This document shows, piece by piece, positions 34,987 to 44,698 of a stretch of 64,000 nucleotides of DNA; the stretch's first letter is position 1, and the number at the start of each line of letters is the position of its first letter. The position numbers and the translations under genes were made by a program. A model generated the notes under the pieces. It saw only the letters and a program-made list of their open reading frames with translations. It had not been told where the DNA came from and searched no databases. The DNA lies in the NCBI GenBank assembly GCA_025667525.1, contig CM046882.1:502394792-502458791 (forward strand), written 5' to 3'. Origin of the DNA: Glebionis coronaria. Its lineage: Eukaryota; Streptophyta; Magnoliopsida; Asterales; Asteraceae.

Positions 34987-35590
34987 CTTTTAGAAAATAT
35001 CAATGATGAATCGTTTGATAAATGTGAGTCTTGTATCTCTGAAAAGATGACCAAGAAACCTTTTAATAGCAATATTGAAAGAGCTACTGATCTACTTGGT
35101 TTAATTCACATTGATGTGTGTGGACCACTTAGACATGTGTCAAGGAAAGGTGCTAGCTACTTCTTAACATTTACGAATGATTATAGCTGTTATGGATATG
35201 TTTATTTACTTAAATATAAACATGAGGTATTTGAAACATTCAAAGTGTTTAAAGCAGAAGTAGAATTGCAACTAGGAAAGAAGATTAAAGCTCTTCATTC
35301 TGATAGAGGTGGTGAATATTTAAGTCAAGAGTTTAAAGATTATCTAAGTGAGAACGGAATTGTTCAACATATTACTTCTCCCTATACTCCACAACAAAAT
35401 GGAGTATCCGAAAGGAGAAATCATACACTATTAGATATGGTGTGATCTATGTTTAATCTTACAACTTTACCATTATCCTTTTGGGACTATGTCTTAGAAT
35501 ATGCGGTTCGTATTTTAAATATGGTTCCCACGAAGAAGGTTAATAAGGTACCATATGAACTATGGCATGGAAAAAAGCCATATTGTCTTA
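34987..35590 (+). pseudogene. Element B integrase (resumes after G)
   Basis: The frame resumes from the pre-integrase region with CESCISEKMTKKPF, a zinc-binding remnant. The integrase core follows: HIDVCGP (about 35110), LHSDRGGEYLS (about 35295) and NGVSERRNHTLLDM (about 35400), so all three catalytic acidic residues remain. A TGA at about 35442 and a TAA at about 35595 interrupt the C-terminal part; the first probably replaces CGA arginine. Confidence 0.75.
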
Positions 35591-36840
35591 TTTAAAGGTC
35601 TGTGGTTGCGAGGCGTATGTGAAACGTGACTCGGGTGATAAACTCCAACAACGATCTATGAAATGTATCTTTGTAAGATACCCTAAGGAAACTATGGGTT
35701 ACTATTTTTATTATCCACCTGAGAACAAAGTTTTTGTTTCTAGGTATGGAGGCTTCCTTGAAAGTGATCTTGTAAATCAAGAATTCGGTGGGAGAAATTA
35801 TGATCTTGAAGAGAGTCATATAGATACATTACCTTCTGAAAACACTAGCGAAATAATTCCTACAGAACCAGAAAGTCTGGCGGTTCCACCAGAGATAATT
35901 CCTCTACGTAGGTCTGAAAGGACTATACGTGAACCAAGCAAACTATGTCTTAACATAGAGGAAGATGATGAAGTAGGGGATCTTGTAGAACCTGCTAATT
36001 ATAAATCCGCCATGCTTGATCCTGAGAACGATAAGTGGATGGTTGCTATGGATGAGGAAATGAAATCCATGAAACTTAATGATGTTTGGATTCTTGTAGA
36101 TGCTCCACCAAATGCTAAAGTAGTGAGACATTAGTGGATATACAAGAAGAAAACCGACATGGATGGCAAAATACAATCTTATAAAGCTTGTTTAGTAGCT
36201 AAAGGTTTTACTCAAACTTTTGGCGTAGACTACGAGGAGACTTTTTCTCATGTAGCAGACTTAAGAGCAATTAGGATTCTCATAGCTATATCAACATACT
36301 ATGACTATGTATAGAAAATGGATGTCAAAACTGCCATCTTGAACGGTCGCTTTGATGAAGATATCTATATGTAACAACCGGAAGGGTATGTTGATTCTAA
36401 AAATACAAAACGTGTATGTAAACTTTAAAGATCTATTTATGGTTTGAAGTAAGCATTACGTCAATGGAATAAACGATTTGATGAAGAAATCAAAAGTTTG
36501 GATTTATTCAAAATCGTGATGAGTCATGTGTATATCCTCAAAGCTAGTGGGAGTGATGTAGCATTCCTAGTCCTATATGTTGATGACATATTAATCATGG
36601 GAAGTAACATTCCAAGACTAAAGTTGTTAAGGATTATCTTGGTAAATGTTTTTTATGAAGGATTTAGGAGAACCCACATACATTCTCAGAATTAAGATCT
36701 ATCGAGATAGGAGTAGACAGTTAATTGGTCTTAGTCAAAATGTTTATGTTGGCAAAATATTGAAGAAGTATAACATGCATAATTCTAAGAAAGGTTTTCA
36801 ACCTATGGAAGTTAAGCATAATTTAAGCATGAGATAGATG
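35591..36840 (+). pseudogene. Element B reverse transcriptase
   Basis: The integrase tail (RRSERTIREPSKLCL near 35905) leads into RT. Stops fall at 36132 (before WIYKKKTDMDGK), 36312, 36372 (YM*QPEGY), 36426 and 36450 (GLK*A). Several are explained by one transition in a CAA or CAG codon. The polymerase motif LYVDDILIMG is intact near 36570. A frameshift occurs near 36640. Confidence 0.75.
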
Positions 36841-37600
36841 CATCAACTCCTGAAGATGAGGCATACATGTAGAAGGTGCCTTATGCTTCGGCTGTAGGAT
36901 CTATTATGTATGTTGTAAGATGCACAAGGCCTAATGTGGCGTTTGCTCAGAACTTGGTCAGTCGTTACCAACAGAATCCAGGGAAGCTCCACTGGACTGC
37001 TGTTAAACATATTCTAAAGTATTTGAGGATTACGAAAGAAACGTTTTTGGTATTCGAAGGGAAACCAGAAACATAACTGAATGTAACAGGATTTTGTGAT
37101 GCGTACGGGCAATGTGATAAAGACGATACGAAGTCTCAGACGGGTTACGTGTTTGTTATCAATGGAGGAGCAGTTGGCTGAAAGAGCAAGAAGGAGATAA
37201 CGATTGCAATGCATGCTACTCAAACTGAGTACAGGCTGCTTTAGAAGCTGCAATAGAAGTTGTTTAGATTAGGAAGTTTATTGGAGATCTTGGAGTGATG
37301 CCTTAAATTAAAGAACCTATTGATATATATTTTGACAATTCTGTTGCAGTAATATTCGCCAATGATTCTGGAGTCATGAAAGGCGTCAGACACTTTAAGC
37401 GTAGACATCACTACGTCCGAGAATAAATGGAAGCTCGTGAAATCAAATTAATAAAAGTTCACACAGACGATAACGTAGTTGGTCCTTTTACTAAGGCTTT
37501 GCCTAGGCCAAAGGTTGTTAAGCATGCCAAAGAAATTGGGCTGCAATTAGCTAGTGATTTCATGCATGTCTGTAATTAGTATTTCGATCAAGGATGTTAA
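36841..37600 (+). pseudogene. Element B RNase H
   Basis: VPYASAVGSIMYVVRCTRPN near 36875 and SRYQQNPGKLHW are the copia RT/RNase H connection. RNase H proper follows with FCDAYGQCDKDD (about 37090), SQTGYVFVINGGAV and a TGA replacing tryptophan at 37180, then heavily broken sequence to about 37580. Confidence 0.7.
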
Positions 37601-38356
37601 GATATTATTATTTAATGAAATAAAGATTGGGTTTCGTTTATTCTTGTTATTTAATTTTGTATCATATTTTACATGTTTTAATCCATGAATAATTTTGTTA
37701 TGCTAAATGTCCGTTGTCGATTAATAAATTGGGAATGTTATTATATTAAGACAATTCGAAATTGCGACAGAGTATACTTGAAAGTATATTGATCGATTTT
37801 GGATGATATTCGATGAATCGAATATTGGACTTATCCCAACTATATGAGTTTACTTTGTGGACCTTTGTGATCAAGTAAATCATAAATAGTTATTCTTAGA
37901 CCTGAGATACCAGTAAACTGTTTTGAATCTAGTGCATTTTTGTGGAATAATTTAACGCTAAACGTAACTGGTAGCTATAAGGATTATTTTCATAAGTGTT
38001 GCAAAATTCATAAGTTTTGCTTGTAGTCAATATGAAATTTATTTTCTCCAATTTATTTTGGATTTTAATACAGCTGGGCCCCTCGTGGGATTAGTAAGAT
38101 GTTTGTGTGGCCGCACCTAAATTTGTTTTAGTAATCTTGCTGAATCTATGAACGAGAAACATAATGGTTAATGAAAGGACTGATTGAGATCCATATCCTT
38201 ATTAATGTTGTATTAGAAATAAAGGATAATAATAATGATAAATTATTAAAAGTTTTTATCCAGTAGATCTTACTCGAGTTGTACTAGAGGCATTGGTGGT
38301 GTAACTAGACGCTAGTCGATGTGATCATGATATTTGAATTATATCCAAGTGGGAGC
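37601..38356 (+). other. Element B 3' non-coding region and purine tract
   Basis: No coding frame. It ends with CAAGTGGGAGC at 38346-38356, the purine tract typical of this copia group, directly before the LTR start TGGAAGTTTATGG. Confidence 0.6.
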
Positions 38357-38881
38357 TGGAAGTTTATGGACTTATATTTAATAGTCGTGTGTTAGGATCG
38401 AACTTGAGATTACGGGATTACACACAATACGTAAAGAGTTAATTTATTTAATAAATATATTTATCATATTTATTAAATTAAATCAAGCTATAACTTAACG
38501 ATCGTTAAATAAATTAAAAGTTAAGTATTAACGAGCGTCGTGGAATTACTTATAAGAGGAAAAGAAAGTTCTGAAAACACCCGTGTGGGTGTAACCGACC
38601 GTCGGCCAAAAATGGGAAGAAGGGAAAAGTTTTTTCTTTCCATGCATTTGTTTTCCTTGGGCTACAAGATTTGCTATGCCTATATAAGGACCCCTTAGCC
38701 TTCATTATTTTTCATCATTTCTCTTCTTTTTCTTTGAGCCGATCGCAACACCAAAACCATAAAGGGTTTCGGTTTGGTTTTTCTTGGTATTTGGTTTATC
38801 TTATAATCTAGTCCTAGCCCCTCTCTAGGGTTGTTGGGTAGATTTTACACTAGACGTTGAAGCTTGGTTTACACGTACTAG
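38357..38881 (+). repeat. 3' LTR of element B, interrupted by element D
   Basis: It matches 19277 onward up to ACACGTACTAG, where element D begins. The remaining 240 bp or so of this LTR should lie to the right of D, outside the window. Confidence 0.85.
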
Positions 38882-39192
38882 TGTTGGAAATATGTTTTTA
38901 ACGTATATTAGAAGTATCGGTCACTCCAACAATATTGTAATACGTTTAGTAGCTCGTAGTTAATGGTTAAGTTATATTAATGTTTAACCCGACCCATGGG
39001 CTTGTCATGGGTCGGAGGCCCAAGTCCATTAAGGACTTGGGTATATAAACCCCTTTCCACCATGGAAAGGGGTGTTGGTTGTTTAGTTGTTTTACACATA
39101 TTAATAAAAGTTTCTTTGTTTCTCTCTCTTGTCTCTCTCTCTAGATTAACAACAACCCTCTTGATTAGATTATAGATTATCATTGTTCTACA
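38882..39192 (+). repeat. 5' LTR of element D
   Basis: 311 bp, from TGTTGGAAATATG to CATTGTTCTACA. TATA box TATATAAA at 39042-39049. Three inverted repeats bracket it: 38989-39015 (10-bp arms), 39019-39041 (9-bp arms CCCAAGTCC/GGACTTGGG) and 39049-39073 (11-bp arms, 3-base loop). A TCTCTCTC microsatellite follows at 39119-39143. It is related in opposite orientation to 44365-44683. Confidence 0.85.
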
Positions 39193-39209
39193 ATTGGTAT
39201 CAAGAGCCA
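39193..39209 (+). promoter_or_regulatory. Primer-binding site of element D
   Basis: ATTGGTATCAAGAGCCA follows the LTR; it matches the initiator-Met site with one extra A. Confidence 0.75.
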
Positions 39210-39485
39210 TGGGATGATATAAGGTTTTTTGTTGTGTTAGTTTTTAGTTTTCATACTCTTTTAATCAAGATATATCCGTGGTTTCAATTTTTTTGTGTTT
39301 TTCACCACAAAATCTTTGCTACAAATTGCCTACATAGTTGTGGTAGGAATTTGTGTTATTCATATTGGTGATTTTTCATAAAAAGTTGGAATTTTTAGCT
39401 TGATTTTTGAGTAAAACTTAAAAGTTCAAAAATTTTCTTATACGGAATATAAGGGTTTTACTTGTCGGAATACAAGGGTTTACAG

Positions 39486-40040
39486 TATTCCGGATAAGAG
39501 GTTTGACAGCTTATTCCGGATAATAGGTGTATAAGTATTCCGGATAAGAAGCTTGATAAATATTCGGGATAAGAAGTTTGACAAAGATTTCGGATAAGGG
39601 TCACAAGTTATTCCGGATAAGAGGTCATAATTACATTCCGGATAAGAGGTCCAAGTCATTCCGGATAAGAGGTCCAAGTTATTCCGGATAAGAGTACTAA
39701 GATTATTCCGGATATACTGCAATAGTTTTTATTCCGGATAAGAGTATCAAGATTATTCCGGATAAGCTGCAATAGTTATATTCCGGATAAGGGTACCAAG
39801 ATTATTCTGGATAAGCTGAATTGTTCGTATTCCGGATAAGAGCTAAAGAATTTTTCCGGATAAGCTGAAGTAGTTATTCCGGATAAAAGTCTGTAGTTAT
39901 TCCGGATAAAAGGTCTGTAGTTATTCCGGATAAAAGGTCTGTAGTTCTTCCGGATAAGAGGCCTGTAATTATTCCGGATAAGAAGTTTTAAAGGATTATT
40001 CCGGATAAGAAGGTCAGAAAGCATTTTTTTCAGGATAAGC
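39486..40040 (+). repeat. ATTCCGGATAAG minisatellite in the element D leader
   Basis: About 23 units of 22-32 bp, each starting (T)ATTCCGGATAAG and followed by a variable 10-18 base tail such as AGGTCCAAGTT, CTGCAATAGTT or AAGGTCTGTAGTT. The core contains the palindrome TCCGGA. Diverged units start as early as 39440. The array lies between the primer site and the gag ATG at 40135, so it would be in the genomic RNA leader. Confidence 0.9.
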
Positions 40041-40134
40041 TTCAGATTTCTACATCAACTCACAACAAATTTCATAACCTTATTTCATTGCTCGATCAAA
40101 AAGATAATCTTTTTCAATCAAGTGTTCAAAAAAA

Positions 40135-41133
40135 ATGAATCCTCATTCATTCATGCCTACAATGACTTCACTTACCGATATCTCAATCATCTCGGGTACC
40201 GACACTCGCCCACCTTTGCTCATCAAAGATTTATTTGAAGCATGGCAAGGTCGCATGAAAACGTACATCATGGGCAAACCCAATGGTCGACTTATGCTTC
40301 AATCAATTGAAAAAGGTCCATTAGATTGGGGAGAAGTTACCGTCAACAATGTGACAAGGGCTAGGGAGTATCATGAGTTAACCGATGCTAATAAAATCAT
40401 TGCCGATGCAGATGATAGGGCCGTTCAGACAATTCTTCAAGCCCTTCCACCCGATATCTTTAGAATGGTAAGTGAACACACAGTGGCAAAGAATCTTTGG
40501 GATCGATTAGCTGTTTTGTTACAAGGGACCTCTCTCACTAAGCAAGAACGAGAGTGTCAATTGTATGACTTGTTTGATAGGTTTACATACATTCCAGGGG
40601 AAGATCTTCACGATTACTACTGGCGTTTCACCACTTTGATGAATGACGTGAACGTGTATAATCTAAGGATTGAACAGTTTCAACTAAACACAAAGTTCTT
40701 GAACACGCTACCCCAAGAATGGAGTCAATATGTCACTGATGTTAAGATGATTCGCGATTTGCACAAGTCCAATTTAGATCAACTCTATGCTTTCTTACAA
40801 CAACACAAGAAGCATGTGATCCAAAAACGACTCTCTCAGGGATCTTATCAAGAACCATTAGCATTAATGGCAAACCATCCTACACTGTCATACCATAACT
40901 CTCAGCTTGCTTTGGGACACCAATCCTCATATCAACCATTGTATCAAACACCAAGCTTCCCACAGTACTCAATCTTGCCACAACCACCTACATCTTATCA
41001 CCAACAATACAAGCAACCAGCAACATCATCACAAGGAGATTCACATCCGTTATCTTATGCTTCACACCAGTATTCACCTTATCAACCTCCAACAAACCCT
41101 ACTTTTACCTATCCACAACTTGAGGCTCCTTAA
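40135..41133 (+). pseudogene. Element D gag (capsid region)
   Basis: ATG at 40135 begins MNPHSFMPTMTSLTDISIIS. The capsid region has RPPLLIKDLFEAWQGRMKTY, AVQTILQALPPDIFRMVSEH, GTSLTKQERECQLYDLFDRF and LNTLPQEWSQYVTDVKMIRD, the order of a UBN2-type copia gag, followed by a glutamine/tyrosine/proline-rich tail. A TAA at 41131 ends this frame; the rest of gag continues in another frame from about 41235. Confidence 0.8.
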
Positions 41134-41234
41134 CCCCATTACTCACATCAAGTTAGTGCTCCATTAAATCCGCTTGTAGCTCAATCAGAACCAGCGTTCT
41201 ATTGTGATGATGAGATTCCTGTCCCTGAGTTCAG

Positions 41235-42371
41235 ATTAGGGATAGTCTTACTGATATACTTGCTCAAATGTCTGCTTATCTCACTCAAACATTAAACAAA
41301 CGAGGTTACAGAAGACCAGCTCCCACAAACAATCAGTTAAGGAACTCTTCTAACTCTCGACAACAAGCTACAATTCAAGATGGCAGAGTCATGGTGCAAC
41401 CACTTCAGGGGAGACCCAATTCATCTAATGCTGGTGTACGTTCATCTAACAGTGTTGCTATAAGAGGTAATAGCACTGGCAAAACGAAGGTGATTACATG
41501 CTACAACTGCAAAGGGGAAGGGCACATGGCCCGAGAGTGTAAGCAACCCAAGAGGAAAAGGGATGGTACATGGTTTTAGGAGAAGATCTACTTGGTGAAT
41601 GCTCAAGCCCAAGGACGTGAGCTCGATGAAGAAGAGTTGGCATTTCTCGCAGATCCGGGAGTCGCGGACACTGACGGTCTCACAGCAGCTATCACAAACA
41701 ATGCCGCATATCAATGTGATGATTTGGATGCATACAACTCGGACTGTGATGATCTCAATACCGCCAAAGCAACTCTCATGGCAAATCTTTCACTTTATGG
41801 AGCTGATACAATTTCTGAGGTACCAAATACTGCTACAGATACTAGTATTGTACCTTATCAAGTTGAGCAAGTGTCTGAGTATTCGGAACAGCCTCCGGTG
41901 GTTAGTAACTCAATCGAGGAGACAAACAATGATAGCAACATCAATGCAAGTCCCCAGACTTTGAGTGAACCACAACCGGGAGCTGTTACGACTACAAATT
42001 CGTTTGCTCAACCTGATTTGTTTATGGTATCCGCATCTTTGCTTAGCCAAATGAATATTGCGGTCCTTGAAACCCTTAATGTTAATCAGACTCTATCTGG
42101 CGAGCTTGCTTTGCATAAGGAAAAGGTTAAAACATTGGAATTAACTCCAGTATCCACGACCCTAACCAATCCTGAATTTGATAGGTTTAGGAAAGTTCAA
42201 ATGGACAATCTGCTAGAAATTGAGAGTTTAAGAGCAAATCTTTCGAATGAACTTAAAGAAAAAGAGTCAGTCGTTAATAATTTTCAACAGCTTCAAACGG
42301 ATTTCGAAATTCTTGAGTCCAAACGGATTCAAACGGAAATTAAGACGTCTGAAAGAATAAAAGAAACGTAA
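41235..42371 (+). pseudogene. Element D zinc knuckle and start of spacer
   Basis: In the shifted frame, DILAQMSAYLTQTLNKRGYR leads to a perfect knuckle CYNCKGEGHMAREC (CX2CX4HX4C) near 41500. A TAG at 41577 stands in the GTWF-K position; the same frame goes on with [20 protein letters not shown] and [20 protein letters not shown], then a glutamate- and serine-rich coiled coil to a TAA at 42369. Confidence 0.75.
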
Positions 42372-42413
42372 ATTAAGCTTTTAAAACAATACGCTGCTTC
42401 ACATCTAGTACAC

Positions 42414-44364
42414 TTGTATCATGCATCATTTAAAGAGTTCAATCTATCGCGTCTAATAGACCTACCACCTAACCCGGGGTATGCAAAGCAAGCGCTTCAC
42501 CATAACCCACGACTTTATGATGCAACCAAGTTAGGATTGGTATTAGATCCGATTGTGTTCCTGAATGATTCTGAGAGTATGACACCATATGAAGAGAAGC
42601 GGTTAAAATTACTTCCTACATATCCTGAATATGATTATGCTCAAATGAATGCAAAAAATGCTACAATAGATCTTAGATATCGATTTAATATGAAAAAGAG
42701 AACTATCCAGACATCCACTTTCATGCTTACTAGAGAATGCCTTAGTATAATTCCTACACTCGTTAACTCGGACCAACCGAAGGAAATTCCTAAGAATCTT
42801 CCACCGGTTAGTATGGAAAGCTCAGTTTGGAAGAGATTGAGCGATACCTTACCGAGTTTGACAAGGTCATCCTGGAATGTACGACTTCAACGGCTCTAAC
42901 CGCTGGAGAATGGGTGTTCGAACACATGAAAACGGTGTTTGAGAAAGAGATCGTTCCGTTTGTGAACCATATTAAAAATGGAGTCTATGATCTAGCGGTT
43001 AATCTAAGTTTGAAATTGGTGAAGTTCAAAAAGTTTTCTATGAAATGGATGATGCTTATGAACAACATTTAATTGAAAAAGAAAAGATTTTATCCGAATA
43101 TGACCGATTCTTAGAACATATGGTGTCTCTCGAAGTGATGCAAGTTGTTACTTTTAAATATACTCATGAGATTTCATCTACTGTGAATATTTGTGATGAT
43201 GTATATGATATGTCTATGAATATTGTTGCGCCTGTGATTAATGTAGATAATCATTCTTGTCATGAATCTAACGCTGAATTTTTAGAGCTTCAAGATTCTT
43301 ATAACACACTTTCAAAACGTTTTAATGAGCTTCAACAACATTGTATATCTCTTGAAATTGAGAATCAATCTAAAAATGAAACTCTTTAAAAAACAAATGA
43401 TTGTGAAAAATCCGTTGAGACAAGTGACAAGATGATTCAGGTTGTTCAGGTTTTAGAGGAAGAAATTATGAGACTGAAAAGAGAATCAGTAGTAGAGAAA
43501 TTGGAACTAGAGGCTGCAGAGATTAAGAACCATGCCCTAGAAGATAGAATTACTTCTATGATAGGGGAGCTTGATAAAGTAAAGCAGGGTTTCTCAGATA
43601 TATATGGTTCATTAGAAGAACGCTTCGCTTTTAATGCGGCAGAGCAAAAGTCACTCGTTGACCAATTGAACCATAAGTGCGAGGAAATCTCTGACTTAAA
43701 CATTCAACTCATAGACAAAAACATGGTTTTGGCTGAATTAAAGGAGACACTTCAACTCAAAGGACAAGAAGTTGTTGATAATCCAGCCACCATCTCTGCC
43801 TCGACCTCTAGTGCTCCAAAAACCAACAAGGTGGTGATCATTAAGAACCCGTACAATAAGAACAACTCACTATCATATAAGTGGTATATGGAAGATGTAG
43901 TTAAGCACACGGAGCTTGATAGGGATGTGGTAGATGATTACTATGAAATTGATCCTATGAACAGTCACTATTACTCTGCTCATGCTTACATTGAGAGGGT
44001 ACAACAATGCTTAGAGCACTTGAAGTACATAGGACAACCGGGTTCCGCATCACTCAAACAACAAACCACCACCATTGCCATGACTCCATTCAATAAGAAT
44101 CCAAGATCTAAGCCTATATTAAACACACCCATCAAGGTTAAATCCAAATCTGTAACTAACGTTCCCTTGGCTTCTACAGGAGTAATTGTTTCTACTAAGG
44201 CTAAAGGATCTCAAGACAAGAAGAATAGGATCAAGCCTTCCACTAGTAGGACTGCGAAGAAGAAAGTAGAAGTTCACCCTAGGAATGTTATTTCAAATTT
44301 GAATAAAAAGAATAATGAAACTAAGCTAAAGGCCCTGCGCTTGTGCAGCAGCCTAAGCAACATG
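42414..44364 (+). pseudogene. Element D coiled-coil spacer, cut by element C
   Basis: The segment changes frame near 42830, 43040 and 43060, each piece a charged, helix-rich sequence (for instance KRFNELQQHCISLEIENQSK and LVDQLNHKCEEISDLNIQLI), followed by a lysine/serine-rich region near 44090-44300. This family has such a spacer between the zinc knuckle and protease. At 44364 the sequence enters the LTR of element C, so the last residues of the open frame are foreign. Confidence 0.65.
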
Positions 44365-44683
44365 TGTAGAAATGTAAATCTTGCTTATGTTTTAGAGAGA
44401 GAAAGAGATAGAGAGATGGTGGATTACACACAATTCTAGAGAGAGAAACTTATGTTTACTATGTGAAAAATGAATAACCACACACCCTCTCCATCTAAGG
44501 AGAGGGTTTATATACCCAATCCTTGTAATGGGCTTGGGCTTACATGTTTGGGCCGGCCTACACATGTTGTAGGCTAGGCTTGGGCTTGTTTATTAAATAA
44601 CGATGTCTAGACTACGAGCTACTACTTAGTATATTGTCGAAGTGACCGAATCTTCCTAAATACGTAAAAACGTATTTCCAACA
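44365..44683 (-). repeat. 3' LTR of element C
   Basis: On the minus strand, TGTTGGAAATACG to TACATTTCTACA, 319 bp. TATATAAA lies at 44507-44514 (minus). Inverted repeats are found at 44484-44507 (9-bp arms ACCCTCTCC/GGAGAGGGT), 44515-44538 (8-bp arms, one mismatch) and 44556-44574 (7-bp arms), in the same order around the TATA box as in element D. Confidence 0.85.
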
Positions 44684-44698
44684 TCTCCCCCTAAGGGA
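44684..44698 (-). promoter_or_regulatory. Polypurine tract of element C
   Basis: Minus-strand CCTCCCTTAGGGGGAGA abuts the LTR start. Confidence 0.8.

Larger units (their letters stand above)
19277..38881 (+). mobile_element. Element B: old Ty1/copia, interrupted by G and truncated by D
   Basis: The left LTR is 19277-20060 and the right LTR 38357-38881, the latter cut by element D. Between them lie a primer site, a 1.5-kb leader, gag, protease, GAG-pre-integrase, integrase, RT and RNase H in copia order, all carrying stops. Element G (23050-34981) is inserted between LQREG and LLENI of the pre-integrase region. Left of B is the intron of the E2 gene, so B is what severed that gene. Many stops are single C-to-T or G-to-A changes of CAA, CAG or TGG codons, the signature of decay under cytosine methylation. 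Confidence 0.85.
38882..44364 (+). mobile_element. Element D: Ty1/copia, 5' part, interrupted by C
   Basis: A 5' LTR (38882-39192), an initiator-Met-like primer site, a leader with a minisatellite, gag, a zinc knuckle and a long coiled-coil spacer are present. The coding sequence is cut at 44364 by the inverted element C. Protease, integrase, RT, RNase H and the 3' LTR must lie beyond the window. The gag and spacer have several frameshifts and stops. Confidence 0.8.

Noticed and set aside
39480..40024. Minus-strand frames rich in RNN/LIRNN repeats
   Set aside because: They are the antisense reading of the minisatellite and have no independent support.
39486..40040. CRISPR-like array of short repeats with variable spacers
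   Set aside because: Core units are only about 12 bp, tails are related to each other and lengths vary; the context is a plant retrotransposon leader.
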